The position numbers and the translations under genes are program-made. 40,689 bases of DNA. Origin: a virus. Location of the stretch: positions 1 through 40,689 of the IMG/VR virus record IMGVR_UViG_3300047355_000106; one strand, written 5' to 3'. Positions 30,608-39,510 of this stretch are shown in pieces. Under the pieces are notes generated by a model. The model was not told where the DNA came from. It worked only from the letters and a program-made list of their open reading frames with translations, and ran no database searches. Within the stretch, counting starts at the first letter, position 1, and each line of letters opens with the position of its first letter.

Positions 30608-31243
30608 CTAGGTATTTCGAATATTGTCTTCGTTTAGATTTAGGTCATCGACTGGATATAAAGGCATGGTTCTATCGATGTCTGTGGTGAACCACATTGC
30701 GACTGTATGTCGTGGGTGTCTTCTAACTTTCTCAACACCATGTGGAATGTAGATGCCTTGAAATAAAAGGCCTGAACCTGTTTCTGGTTCGTATACTTCT
30801 CCGTCTGGTATATAAGTTCTACCACCCTTAAAATTATCATTGAGATAAAGAATACAAGTCCATTCTCTAGCAGGTTTCTCTTCGTGTGTTCCGGCGTTCA
30901 TCTGTTGATTTGAATATGTATCTAAATGTGGTGCTTGAACTCCGCCTATTGGCCATTCATTAATACCCACCATTTCAGGAAATACAACTTGGTCTGATAT
31001 CTTTCTTATTTCGCCTATGAGATTGACCATGACTTCGGCAATCCATTTTCTTATTAAATTATTCTGAATATGCATAAGTCTGATACCTGTGTAATCAGAC
31101 CCATCACCAATTGCTGTTAAGTGTCTATGACTCTTGTGAAACTCTATCATCTGTTGACACTGTTCCTGTGTCATTAGATTCTGAATCATCTTTGGTGGAT
31201 TGCATTTCTTGGAAGTATCTTGCGAGTGCAATTCTTCTTTCAT
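30608..31243 (-). CDS. 2OG-Fe(II) dioxygenase (prolyl-4-hydroxylase type)
   Basis: 211 residues with the full iron/2OG signature: HLD (His106, Asp108), His168 in IPHGVEKV, and Arg178 in RHTVAMWF. The N-terminus is NLMTQEQCQQMIEF, typical of P4H domains. It overlaps deformylase by 119 bp. The ATG at 31243 has an AGAGG site, but Met19 (31189) or Met24 would fit the domain start better. The substrate is unknown: a protein side chain, base or lipid. Confidence 0.85.
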   Translation of the reverse strand: MKEELHSQDTSKKCNPPKMIQNLMTQEQCQQMIEFHKSHRHLTAIGDGSDYTGIRLMHIQNNLIRKWIAEVMVNLIGEIRKISDQVVFPEMVGINEWPIGGVQAPHLDTYSNQQMNAGTHEEKPAREWTCILYLNDNFKGGRTYIPDGEVYEPETGSGLLFQGIYIPHGVEKVRRHPRHTVAMWFTTDIDRTMPLYPVDDLNLNEDNIRNT

Positions 31244-31760
31244 ACTCTAACCTCTTCTTTCTTTCTTTTACTCTTGCCTTTTGAGCTCGTTCAAGTTTTA
31301 ATCTAGATGCTCTCTGTAAAAATAGTATACCGTTCAAGTGGTCAATTTCGTGTTGAACACATCTTGCACCTATGCCTTCTAGTACAGCACTTTTCTCTTC
31401 ACCTGTTTCATCTTGATATGTAAATTCGATTGTCTTTGACCTTTTAATCATTAAGAATAAATCTGGAAAGGATAGACAACCCTCTTTCATTAAGTCCGTG
31501 TCTTGAGATACTCTAGTCAACTTAGGGTTGAAATAAGGAAGAACTTTAGACTCTTCGTCACCCTCGTGCATAGTTCTCATAACAAACAATCTATACGGTA
31601 AACCAACTTGATTTGCCGATAGACCTAAACCACCAAACTTCTCCATTGCTTCTGCCAAGTTCTTGGTAATTTCTGCTGGGTCTTCTGGTGGATTTTCAAA
31701 GTCAAACTCCGGAGGTGGAGTTCTTAATACTTGTGATGCTTCTTCTATTAATTGATACAT
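31125..31760 (-). CDS. def: Peptide deformylase with C-terminal extension
   Basis: 211 residues. Motifs I-III are complete: GLSANQ (46-51), EGCLS (93-97) and QHEIDHLNG (His137, Glu138, His141). It removes the N-formyl group from nascent proteins. A charged tail of about 55 residues beyond the catalytic domain is unusual; it carries the overlap with the dioxygenase gene. ATAAATA is exactly 5 nt before the start, suggesting a late, leaderless mRNA. Confidence 0.95.
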   Translation of the reverse strand: MYQLIEEASQVLRTPPPEFDFENPPEDPAEITKNLAEAMEKFGGLGLSANQVGLPYRLFVMRTMHEGDEESKVLPYFNPKLTRVSQDTDLMKEGCLSFPDLFLMIKRSKTIEFTYQDETGEEKSAVLEGIGARCVQHEIDHLNGILFLQRASRLKLERAQKARVKERKKRLEYERRIALARYFQEMQSTKDDSESNDTGTVSTDDRVSQES

Positions 31761-31768
31761 AGTTTTAT

Positions 31769-33487
31769 TTATGAAATTGCGATACGGCTGAAGTTCTTGT
31801 GTTTCTCAAATCGAACCACTTCTTCAAACTTATCATATAGTTGGTCTCCTTTATGGGAGATAATAAATGCATTTGTCTTCTCATTCAGTGAGTTCAGTAA
31901 TTTCAAGAAATCATCTGTACCCTGGGAATCTAAAGAAGAATCAAACACCTCGTCTAGTATAAGTATGTTGGTGTTTACTGAGTTTTTAATTCTTGCGACT
32001 GCTCTCCATGTGAACAACAACGAAAGGTCAATTCTCATCTTCTCTCCTTGTGAGAAGTTATCATACTTAAACACATCTCTAAATCTGGACTTGATTGTTT
32101 CTTCGAATGATTCATTCAATTCAAATCCAACATAGAATTCTAAATTTGCAAGATACTTGTTAATCATCTTGTTCATTACTGGTACATACTGTTTGATGAT
32201 TCTTTGTCTTACACCTTGGTCTCTCAATAGAGTTGTTGCAAGGTCAAAGTAATGTTGTCTATCTGTTAGACTTTCTTTCTTAGTATGTAGTTTATCTAAA
32301 TCATCTTCAGCACTTGTAAGTCTATCACTTACGCCAGAGTCAGCATTAATCTCACTTTGTAAATCCTTTACTTCGCCATTGAGTTTTTCTATGTACTTCT
32401 GATTAGATAAAACTTCTGTTTGATGTAATCCAATCTTTCTTTGAATCTCTTCTATTTCTCCGATGACTGTTTGTATTTCCGCCATTCTATTTCTGGATGC
32501 TTCAATGGTTTCTCCAATTGAAAGAACTGCCGTCTTGAGCTCTGCAACCTTATCTGATTTTTCTTTAATGCATTTCGTCTTGTGGTCTTCATCTAATCCT
32601 TGTTTACATACTGGACAATCATCGTTGTTTTGATAGAACTCAATTTCTTTAAGTGCCTTTTTCTGAGAATCTTCAAGTCTCTTCTCTACATCTAAAGCTT
32701 GTTTGAGTCTATCTCCTTGTGGGTCTCTATCTGATATAGACTTCTGTTTATCTTTTACTTCGCCTTGTTTTACACCAATACTTTTCATAACAGAATTTAT
32801 GTTATTCTGAGTTTCTTGTATTGTATTTTCATACTTCGCAATCTTCTTGTCACGATTCTTTTGTAGTAGACTCATCTGTTCATTAAGACCACTAATTCTT
32901 TCTTCTAGTAATTCTGTTTCGTGTTTAGTTTCTCTGACATCTATATTGTGTTGGGTGACTTTCTTCTTAAGTATATCTTGCATGGTAGAGAAGATACTAA
33001 TGTCTAGTAAGTCTTCTACTAGTCTTCTTCTCTCTACTGACTTCAACTGCATAAAAGGAGTAAAGTTAGCAGAACCCAATACTGCAACTTGAGTAAATGA
33101 ACGAAAGGACATCTTTAGAATGTTCTTCTCTAAGTGTTCTTGATAATCTCTAACTGTTGCATCTTGATTGAGCATTGTACCATTGACATATAACTCAAAC
33201 TTATTTGGTTTAGCACCTCTTATAACTTTGTATGATTTTCTACCAACTGTAAATTCTATCTCTACTAATAAGTCTTTCTGATTAATAGAGTTTACTAATA
33301 GGTCTTTTTTTAGATTACGAAATCCTTTTCCATATAGAACAAAACATAATGCATCTAATAAGGTAGATTTACCTGCACCATTGTCTCCAACAATCAATGT
33401 TGTTTGCGACCTGTCTAGGTCAAAGTTTGTAAATGTGTTTCCAGACGATAACAAATTCTTGTATCGTATCTTAGTAAAATTAATCAT
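31769..33487 (-). CDS. 46: gp46, SbcC/Rad50-like nuclease subunit
   Basis: 572 residues with Walker A GDNGAGKS (34-41), long coiled coils, a zinc hook CPVC (291-294), the signature FSQGEKMR and Walker B NILILDEVFD. With gp47 it resects DNA ends and degrades host DNA. It overlaps gp47 by 4 bp. Confidence 0.95.
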   Translation of the reverse strand: MINFTKIRYKNLLSSGNTFTNFDLDRSQTTLIVGDNGAGKSTLLDALCFVLYGKGFRNLKKDLLVNSINQKDLLVEIEFTVGRKSYKVIRGAKPNKFELYVNGTMLNQDATVRDYQEHLEKNILKMSFRSFTQVAVLGSANFTPFMQLKSVERRRLVEDLLDISIFSTMQDILKKKVTQHNIDVRETKHETELLEERISGLNEQMSLLQKNRDKKIAKYENTIQETQNNINSVMKSIGVKQGEVKDKQKSISDRDPQGDRLKQALDVEKRLEDSQKKALKEIEFYQNNDDCPVCKQGLDEDHKTKCIKEKSDKVAELKTAVLSIGETIEASRNRMAEIQTVIGEIEEIQRKIGLHQTEVLSNQKYIEKLNGEVKDLQSEINADSGVSDRLTSAEDDLDKLHTKKESLTDRQHYFDLATTLLRDQGVRQRIIKQYVPVMNKMINKYLANLEFYVGFELNESFEETIKSRFRDVFKYDNFSQGEKMRIDLSLLFTWRAVARIKNSVNTNILILDEVFDSSLDSQGTDDFLKLLNSLNEKTNAFIISHKGDQLYDKFEEVVRFEKHKNFSRIAIS

Positions 33488-34551
33488 AGATAGTTATGTT
33501 CTTCAAGTGCTTCATTATACAACGAAGTCATTAATTCGAGAAGTGGTTTTTTCTGACCTTGTATCTCAAGACCGTCTACATACTTCTCTAATATTGTAAG
33601 AGTGTCTTCTACACCCTCAATATCATCATCGTCCATTAAGTCCATATGTTTGTGGTCATCTACAACTACAACATGCAAAGGATTAGCAGAATGTAATTTA
33701 TCGACCATCGAATCGAACCAGTATGGATTGTCTTTGTTTACTACGATAACTTTACAGAATTTACCTGTGTACTTTGAATAATCTTTATTACTGATTGTTT
33801 CAAATGTCTCTTTACTATCATCGTAAAATACTTTCTCGAACATCGTCAAAGGATTGTGTATTGGTTCCATCTCTCTAGTTTCAGTATCAAAGATATGGAA
33901 GTATTTGTTATCTCCATAATCTGACCATGTGAATTCCATTTGAGAACCTAGATACTTGATGTTCTTAACTTCAGACTTTTGATGAAAGTGACCACTATAA
34001 ACTTTATCAAATCGTTTTAGATATGTGTGGTCTAGACCATGTTGACATGTCATGCCTGGCATCATCAATGCACCTTCAATTTCAAAGTGACCCATACATG
34101 TATCTGCATTTGCACTGAGTAGAAAATCTATACTATCGGCATAGTTCTCATTATTAATCCAAGGAACAAGTGCAAGATTAACTCCGTCAAATTCTTTTAC
34201 AATGGGATGATGTATGATATTAATCGAATCACTTTCGAATAGTAATAACTCTGGTGCATTTACTTCATTCGTATTCTTATAGTAGACATCATGATTACCC
34301 AATATCAAATCCATAGAGATGCCTCTCTCTAACATTGGATTGATGAAGTGGTCTCTATTTGCTTTTAGAGAGGCGAAGTTTACAAACTTTCTTCTGTCGA
34401 AGTAATCGCCCAAGTGTAATATGTGTTTGATGTCGTGTTCATCTAAGTATGGGAAGAATACTTCCTCATAGAATCTGCCTTGATATTTGGACATCTCCAA
34501 CATATCGCCACGAACACCAGCATGTGTGTCGTTAAGAATCGCTATTTTCAT
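33484..34551 (-). CDS. 47: gp47, SbcD/Mre11-like nuclease subunit
   Basis: 355 residues with metallophosphoesterase motifs: Asp8 and His10 in LNDTHAG, GDYFDRR, GNHD and GHFH. It is the catalytic partner of gp46. It is translationally coupled to gp55 upstream and gp46 downstream by ATGA overlaps. Confidence 0.95.
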   Translation of the reverse strand: MKIAILNDTHAGVRGDMLEMSKYQGRFYEEVFFPYLDEHDIKHILHLGDYFDRRKFVNFASLKANRDHFINPMLERGISMDLILGNHDVYYKNTNEVNAPELLLFESDSINIIHHPIVKEFDGVNLALVPWINNENYADSIDFLLSANADTCMGHFEIEGALMMPGMTCQHGLDHTYLKRFDKVYSGHFHQKSEVKNIKYLGSQMEFTWSDYGDNKYFHIFDTETREMEPIHNPLTMFEKVFYDDSKETFETISNKDYSKYTGKFCKVIVVNKDNPYWFDSMVDKLHSANPLHVVVVDDHKHMDLMDDDDIEGVEDTLTILEKYVDGLEIQGQKKPLLELMTSLYNEALEEHNYL

Positions 34552-35090
34552 TCAGTAAATTTATCCAGACCTTTTTCTTTCTTTGTTTTTTCTCTTTTGG
34601 TTTTTCGTGGTTGATACTCAACATGATTCATGTTGTCTTGCATCCACTCTACATTGGTATTGACCATTCCAGTTGTATCGCCGTCTATGGAATCCAGTGT
34701 TTCTTGTGTTATGTCTGATATGACTTGTTGCTTAATGTAAACTTGTTTCTTTTCTTTCTGTATCCTTCTTAAGAAAGCGTAGTAGCAAATTTGCGTTATA
34801 TAAGCAAAAGCATTGTTTGATTTTTCTACATTGAAGTTTTTGATATACTGTATGCAATTTTCTATGCCATCGCATATCATTTCATCTCTGTAGGTGTAGT
34901 TTATGAAATTTGGTCTAGTAGATAGTCGAGTAGCAATCTTATAGATACACTCTCCTATGTAGTTTGACATTTGTGGAGGGGTTCTACCCTCTTCTTCGGC
35001 GAGTTTTACACTTGCGTTGAACTCGGCGACAGCTGCTGTGAACTCTTTGTTGTTGACATAGTGTTCTTGTTGTTTTGCGTTTTTTGCCAT
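34548..35090 (-). CDS. 55: gp55 late sigma factor
   Basis: 180 residues. RDEMICDGIENCIQYIKNFNVEKSNNAFAYITQICYYAFLRRIQKEKKQ is the sigma region 2-like core of T4 gp55. It directs host RNA polymerase to late promoters together with gp45 and gp33. The basic C-terminal tail ends KKEKGLDKFTE, a likely clamp-binding tail. A TATAAT -10 with extended TAG lies about 15 bp upstream. Confidence 0.94.
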   Translation of the reverse strand: MAKNAKQQEHYVNNKEFTAAVAEFNASVKLAEEEGRTPPQMSNYIGECIYKIATRLSTRPNFINYTYRDEMICDGIENCIQYIKNFNVEKSNNAFAYITQICYYAFLRRIQKEKKQVYIKQQVISDITQETLDSIDGDTTGMVNTNVEWMQDNMNHVEYQPRKTKREKTKKEKGLDKFTE

Positions 35091-35205
35091 GATGTACTTA
35101 TTATACTAGGTTAGTTGTTGTAAGGATAGTGGTTTTTTAAGTTAATTAATTTTAAATTAATTTCAAAACCCCCTTGTGGGAATCAGGAATAGTATGTTAA
35201 GATAA

Positions 35206-35382
35206 CTATGTCGCCAGGGTCAGGATCCATATAAGAAGTAATCCTGGTATAACAGTAAAGATACTCCCTACCAATATTGCAATTATCAATACATTTAGAT
35301 AGGTTACAGCAAACTCGTCTTCCTCTTTTCCTAATCCTAGTAAAAGTTTAAGAGTTGTTCTAAAATACGATACTATTGACAT
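35206..35382 (-). CDS. Small membrane protein (58 aa)
   Basis: Amphipathic N-terminus (FRTTLKLLLGLGKEEDE), then one long span (VLIIAILVGSIFTVIPGLLLIWILTL). It overlaps the previous gene by 23 bp. It is the last of four tandem tiny membrane proteins. Confidence 0.6.
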   Translation of the reverse strand: MSIVSYFRTTLKLLLGLGKEEDEFAVTYLNVLIIAILVGSIFTVIPGLLLIWILTLAT

Positions 35383-35566
35383 AAAACATAACTAACATCA
35401 TTCCAAATACGACTATCTGTATGACGGCGGGTATGACTACGAAAAGTTTCATAGCATCAAAATCCCCTTTCATAAAGAAATCATCTTCGTGCCACTTCTG
35501 AACTTCTTCAGGAGTTGCATCTCTATTTTTATTTAGTGCGAGTGGAAGTTGGTGTTGATAACTCAT
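35360..35566 (-). CDS. Small membrane protein (68 aa)
   Basis: A soluble N-terminal part with PEEVQKWHEDDFF, then a C-terminal span LFVVIPAVIQIVVFGMMLVMFYV. ATGA overlap with the upstream micro-gene. Unrecognised. Confidence 0.65.
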   Translation of the reverse strand: MSYQHQLPLALNKNRDATPEEVQKWHEDDFFMKGDFDAMKLFVVIPAVIQIVVFGMMLVMFYVNSIVF

Positions 35567-35661
35567 TGTGGTACTAGTGATACGATTGATATAATAAAGA
35601 CGAACAGAAGTGTTGCCACCTCTGTTGCGTCCTTAAGTTTTTCTGTGGTTCTCTTTGACAT
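35563..35661 (-). CDS. Membrane micro-protein (32 aa)
   Basis: MSKRTTEKLKDATEVATLLFVFIISIVSLVPQ: a short basic N-terminus and one span. It starts 2 bp after the previous stop and overlaps the next start by ATGA. Confidence 0.55.
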   Translation of the reverse strand: MSKRTTEKLKDATEVATLLFVFIISIVSLVPQ

Positions 35662-35663
35662 TC

Positions 35664-35825
35664 TTACACGATGCCTTTCGACATGAATATAATAATCCAA
35701 GGTAATAAAACAGGAAGAGTCAATAGTGTCATAAACTCAATTGCTTCTATGATGCTGGGTAGCACTTCTTTCAGGTCTTCGAATCGTCCCACCATGCTCT
35801 TCGCAATTCTAATTGCAGTTGACAT
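35664..35825 (-). CDS. Small membrane protein heading the cluster (53 aa)
   Basis: MSTAIRIAKSMVGRFEDL is an amphipathic helix; MTLLTLPVLLPWIIIFM is a span. The ribosome site is TGGAGAAACC. It is preceded by a late-type promoter with a 5' hairpin, so the four small genes are probably one late transcript. Confidence 0.65.
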   Translation of the reverse strand: MSTAIRIAKSMVGRFEDLKEVLPSIIEAIEFMTLLTLPVLLPWIIIFMSKGIV

Positions 35826-35864
35826 GGTTTCTCCAGTTTAATAATATTAATAATAATGATAAAT

Positions 35865-35897
35865 GCATATAACTACTCGTTATACGCACTTATTTAG
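35865..35897 (-). promoter_or_regulatory. Late-type promoter AACTAAATA with 5' hairpin
   Basis: CTAAATA on the minus strand is followed at once by GCGTATAAC/GTTATATGC (9-bp stem with one G-U, 5-nt loop), at the expected 5' end of the message. Confidence 0.55.
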
Positions 35898-35910
35898 TTA
35901 AATTGAAAAC

Positions 35911-36378
35911 CTAATGAATTGTTTTTTCGATATCGAAGTCTTCATCGAAATCTTCAAGTTCTTCTTCAAAGGCAATGTCTTCTCTATATGAAGTCATCAT
36001 CTCTTGCATCTTTCTTTGTAGGTTATCTCTTACTTTATTCTCTTCTGCTGTTGCAAGTGGCACACTCTGATTTTCAATCATATCGAACCATCTTGCCGAT
36101 GCATTATCATAATAGGGAATAAATTGTGGGTTCATAGTATTTCTATGAACAACCTCAGTCTTAGGTAATTGTACTCTCTCATCTGAACTCAAGGGTGAGT
36201 ATGGATAGAAAACTGCATTTGTTTTTGCAATTCCTGGTATGAGAGATAATTGACATATCATGGGTAAAGTTATTTCTAAGTAATCACCACAATCCTTTGT
36301 CATACCGACAAGTTCTGTACTGTCTTTGAGTCTTATAACTTCGTATCTACTTGGTGTTAAATCTGTTGGTCTTGTCAT
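35911..36378 (-). CDS. Conserved phage protein (155 aa)
   Basis: The N-terminal beta part YEVIRLKDSTELVGMTKDCGDYLEITLPM resembles the small barrel protein at 6895. A middle FIPYYDNASARWFDMIE is followed by an acidic C-terminal tail. It is commonly seen near UvsW in marine T4-like phages (from memory). The 4-bp overlap with uvsW supports coupling. Function unknown. Confidence 0.75.
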   Translation of the reverse strand: MTRPTDLTPSRYEVIRLKDSTELVGMTKDCGDYLEITLPMICQLSLIPGIAKTNAVFYPYSPLSSDERVQLPKTEVVHRNTMNPQFIPYYDNASARWFDMIENQSVPLATAEENKVRDNLQRKMQEMMTSYREDIAFEEELEDFDEDFDIEKTIH

Positions 36379-37790
36379 TTAAGGTCAAATTGTTTTAGTT
36401 CGTAAGAAAAGTTCTCCTCATTGTATATATTTATCCTTTCCTTAAGGTGGTTTAGCGTATGATTTTCACATTGTAAATCATCTGCAATATCAAATAACCT
36501 CATCTCAGTCTTACCTTCTGCCTTACGAAGACCACGACCAATAGACTGTAAGTTTCTTATTCTTGATTTTGACGGTGATGCGAATACTACATTATCTATC
36601 TTCTTAATGTTTACGCCTGTTGAGAATGTTCCGTATGACGCCAGTATGACATTATCACTTGCCTTTTCTACGACTTCTCTTACATTCTCTCTATCTTCTA
36701 CATCTGTACCACCGAATACATAATGTAGTTTATCTCCTAATCTATCAAACATTTTTTTATGTAGTAAGACTCCATGTTTCTCTACATACTGAAACAACAC
36801 TAAAGTATTACCTTTCAGTGAATATACTAGATTACATATAAATTCATTTCTATTTTCATGCGATACTAAGTAGTCCATCTCATCTTGATAGGACATTTTC
36901 TTTTGTTTAGTATGACGGAGTATGACACAATCAATATTCAAATTTGCAATTGTGCCTTCTTCCATGAGTTGGTATGACGATACTACTTTCTTTACAGGAC
37001 CAAATAGTCCTTCTAGTTGTAATCTATGTACTTCTGTTCCGTCTAGTGTACCTGTTAGACCTATTCTGATTGCAGTAGTTTTCATCTTCTCTAAGATGCC
37101 TTTGAGTGTTTGTGCCTTGAATAGATGTGCCTCATCTCCGATAACCATATCGAATGATTGCATTACTTCTTTAGGTGCCTTGGCGAAACTCTGCCATGTT
37201 GTGACTGTAATTGGTGCATCGAATACTTCTTGACCACTATATATTTTGCATACTCTTTCTTTATATCCATATTCTTCAAAGTCTTTCGCCATTTGTTCTA
37301 CGAGTGATGTAGTGGGTACAATTATGATTGTTTTCTTATCATAGTATCTTGCCAACATATAGATGATTAGAGACTTGCCAGACGCCGTAGGAGACAAAAG
37401 AAGTTGTCTACCATACTGTATTGCAGTTTTAAATGCTTCGAGTTGGTAATCTCTAGGATTAAAGGGTAAGTCAAGGAGGTCAATCCATTCGTTTATCTTA
37501 TTCGACTCATCTCTTTCTTTTACTCCTATTACATCTTCTATGCCTTCGAAGTCGAATCCTCTTTCTCTACAAAACTCGTCAATGTAGGGTAGTAGACCTA
37601 TGTATATCTTCTGAGTTTTTAGAGAGAAAAGTCTTACTTTACCATCCCACCATTTGTTTTTGTATGACGGCATGAACTTGGCGCCAGGTACAGTAAATGA
37701 AAAGAAATCGTATAAGTCTCTTGCTAGACCTTTATCACAATTTACTTTGAGAAAACATTCATCTACTTTAGAAACAGTGACTAGATTAGA
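36375..37790 (-). CDS. uvsW: UvsW helicase
   Basis: A superfamily 2 helicase of about 471 residues that remodels forks and removes R-loops. The N-terminal DNA-binding part has the FMPSYKNKWWDGKVRLFS motif. Motif I is SPTASGKS, motif II is DEAH, motif III is GLTGTLDG, and motif VI is QSIGRGLRKAEG. ATG at 37790 (MSNLVTV) or five codons earlier; the choice is uncertain. It overlaps the dioxygenase gene upstream. Confidence 0.93.
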   Translation of the reverse strand, partial: SNLVTVSKVDECFLKVNCDKGLARDLYDFFSFTVPGAKFMPSYKNKWWDGKVRLFSLKTQKIYIGLLPYIDEFCRERGFDFEGIEDVIGVKERDESNKINEWIDLLDLPFNPRDYQLEAFKTAIQYGRQLLLSPTASGKSLIIYMLARYYDKKTIIIVPTTSLVEQMAKDFEEYGYKERVCKIYSGQEVFDAPITVTTWQSFAKAPKEVMQSFDMVIGDEAHLFKAQTLKGILEKMKTTAIRIGLTGTLDGTEVHRLQLEGLFGPVKKVVSSYQLMEEGTIANLNIDCVILRHTKQKKMSYQDEMDYLVSHENRNEFICNLVYSLKGNTLVLFQYVEKHGVLLHKKMFDRLGDKLHYVFGGTDVEDRENVREVVEKASDNVILASYGTFSTGVNIKKIDNVVFASPSKSRIRNLQSIGRGLRKAEGKTEMRLFDIADDLQCENHTLNHLKERINIYNEENFSYELKQFDLK

Positions 37791-38475
37791 CATAAGGATT
37801 GCCATGAAACCAACTGACTAAAGATATTCTAGTACCTCTGGTAACTGGTGTGACTTGATGATGCACAAAAGAAGGAAATACAATTAGACTTCCTCTTTCT
37901 TTACCACTAAAGGGTACTGTTTTAATATAATCGTCTACTGATACACTCTGAAGATTTTCATTATTTCTTAACAAATCAAACATGCCCTTTGGTTCTATCC
38001 ATTGAAAGTTTCCACCTTCATAATCATCCGGACTAGATAATTGAATTGTAGAACTTAACTTTCTATAACGACCACCATGAGATTGTTCTGAATCTCCTGA
38101 ATCTGTATGCCATGTATAGAAGTCTCCTTGTACTCGTGCTTCTGGTCTATGCCTATATGTTGTGTATTGATGATGTTCTACATAATCCCATTGATGCAAC
38201 CAATCTGCATCTACTGATGCCATGTTAATGCCATCTTCAATTTTTTTGGCAAGGTCTTCTGGAAACTCTTCGTGTATTAACCATCTGATATCTGATTGTC
38301 TGATACTATCATCAATCGTGCCTTGTTCTTGTACATCTGGCGCATCTAAATCGTCTGTTCTTTGACCTACACCGCCAATGACTTCTTCATATCTATTTGC
38401 AAATTGAACTATTCTATCGCACTCATGTTCAGTGAAATAACTAGGATATATCATTGCATAGTTTCTTAGATTCAT
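37786..38475 (-). CDS. PKHD-type 2OG-Fe(II) dioxygenase
   Basis: 229 residues with WHTDSGD (His123, Asp125), KLSSTIQLSSPDDYEGGNFQW, FVHHQV (His205 or 206) and Arg216 in RGTRISLV. It is close in pattern to the PiuC-like hydroxylases widespread in marine myoviruses. It starts in the uvsY stop region (1-bp overlap). Substrate unknown. Confidence 0.88.
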   Translation of the reverse strand: MNLRNYAMIYPSYFTEHECDRIVQFANRYEEVIGGVGQRTDDLDAPDVQEQGTIDDSIRQSDIRWLIHEEFPEDLAKKIEDGINMASVDADWLHQWDYVEHHQYTTYRHRPEARVQGDFYTWHTDSGDSEQSHGGRYRKLSSTIQLSSPDDYEGGNFQWIEPKGMFDLLRNNENLQSVSVDDYIKTVPFSGKERGSLIVFPSFVHHQVTPVTRGTRISLVSWFHGNPYV

Positions 38476-38918
38476 TATTGACCTGCCATAAATTTACGCC
38501 ACTCGATTGTATTCTTAATAGTTTGATGTCTCCAAGTGATATTATCCATGCATCTTTTTATAAAGTCTACAGTCACTTCTAAGTAATCAATCTTTGCCTT
38601 AAGTTTAACTAAATCTTCATCAGCGTTAAAAAAGTAATTGAAATCGTTCTTCATTATTTTAAGACCATCGAATGGGTCTGTTTGCCAACCAAGTTCTTGT
38701 ATCTTATCATCGTCAAGTTTTCCATTGAACCACATCCACTTATACTTAAGTAGTTGATTGTAGTCTTGGTTGTATTTCTTTAACAGTAAGATTTTACTTG
38801 TTAATAAGTCGGAATACTTTGCGTGTAGTTTGGGAACATGTAAAGATGCTGTATCTAATTCGATATCATCTATCTCACAATCCTTCACCCATTGTTCTTT
38901 CAATTGTTCTAAATTCAT
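38475..38918 (-). CDS. uvsY: UvsY recombination mediator
   Basis: 147 residues. The opening MNLEQLKEQWVKDCEIDDIELDTASLHVPKLHAKY and the end TIKNTIEWRKFMAGQ match UvsY of T4-like phages. It loads UvsX onto gp32-coated single-stranded DNA. A palindrome overlaps its likely -10 region. Confidence 0.92.
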   Translation of the reverse strand: MNLEQLKEQWVKDCEIDDIELDTASLHVPKLHAKYSDLLTSKILLLKKYNQDYNQLLKYKWMWFNGKLDDDKIQELGWQTDPFDGLKIMKNDFNYFFNADEDLVKLKAKIDYLEVTVDFIKRCMDNITWRHQTIKNTIEWRKFMAGQ

Positions 38919-38930
38919 AATATACCATTA

Positions 38931-38946
38931 TACACCATATGGTGTA
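38931..38946. promoter_or_regulatory. 16-bp perfect palindrome overlapping a -10 box
   Basis: TACACCATATGGTGTA lies directly before uvsY and overlaps TATAAT (38927-38932, minus strand). Possible operator for a dimeric repressor or activator. Confidence 0.45.
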
Positions 38947-38949
38947 AAA

Positions 38950-39495
38950 TTACGAGGTGGTTTTAATTTCGTAATACGAGAATCTAAACGATACAGATAC
39001 TATTGCCGGTTCGGCATCTGCACCAGATTCTAATTCAATTGACCCCAATGATACAGGAAATGCATCATGGAATCTTATGTACCTGTTGGGTACATTTTTG
39101 TTTGTGTTTATCACTAATGTGATATCTGAGTATTGATTTCTATCATTGTCGATAGATGCAAGTATGTTAGTTCTATTCACAGCAGTATCAGTGTATGTGC
39201 CATACAATGCTGGGTCATTCAAAGGAACTATAGAGTCTATCCAATTGTATATCTCTGAGAAGTTCTCTAAGTCTTCGTCAACAATGAATGATACTTCTAA
39301 TGTATCAAATGATGCCTTATCTCCTGGAAAGAAAGCATCTAGACCAACACCTGCTGATTGAACAGTTTCGCCAAATTGAACACCTGGTATGTTTACTGTT
39401 CTAACATAATACTCTACAGTAGGAACTTTATCTATGAGTAGTCTAAAGTTATTTCTGTTTAGTATTGACTTGTTTATATCTGTTTTTATACCCAT
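38950..39495 (-). CDS. Tail-tube-fold structural protein (gp19-like)
   Basis: 181 residues. LNRNNFRLLIDKVPTVEYYVRTVNIPGVQFGE, then FDTLEVSFIVDEDLENFSEIYNWIDS, parallels the layout of T4 gp19 and other tube-fold proteins (lipped strand, gD-FDdw, E-F-W). The exact role (tube, tube initiator or baseplate) cannot be fixed. ATAAATA stands exactly 5 nt before the ATG and a terminator lies just upstream, so it starts a late unit. Confidence 0.65.
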   Translation of the reverse strand: MGIKTDINKSILNRNNFRLLIDKVPTVEYYVRTVNIPGVQFGETVQSAGVGLDAFFPGDKASFDTLEVSFIVDEDLENFSEIYNWIDSIVPLNDPALYGTYTDTAVNRTNILASIDNDRNQYSDITLVINTNKNVPNRYIRFHDAFPVSLGSIELESGADAEPAIVSVSFRFSYYEIKTTS

Positions 39496-39500
39496 AATAC

Positions 39501-39507
39501 TATTTAT
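39501..39507 (-). promoter_or_regulatory. Late promoter CATAAATA before tail protein
   Basis: Minus-strand ATAAATA followed by GTATT and the ATG at 39495; transcription would begin at the start codon. It lies immediately after the terminator of the preceding unit. Confidence 0.55.
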
Positions 39508-39510
39508 GCG

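Noticed and set aside
35140-35205. AT-rich inverted repeat and CCC/GGG pair as terminator before gp55
   Set aside because: The stem is only about 3 bp in the GC part and there is no clear T run; not enough to call.
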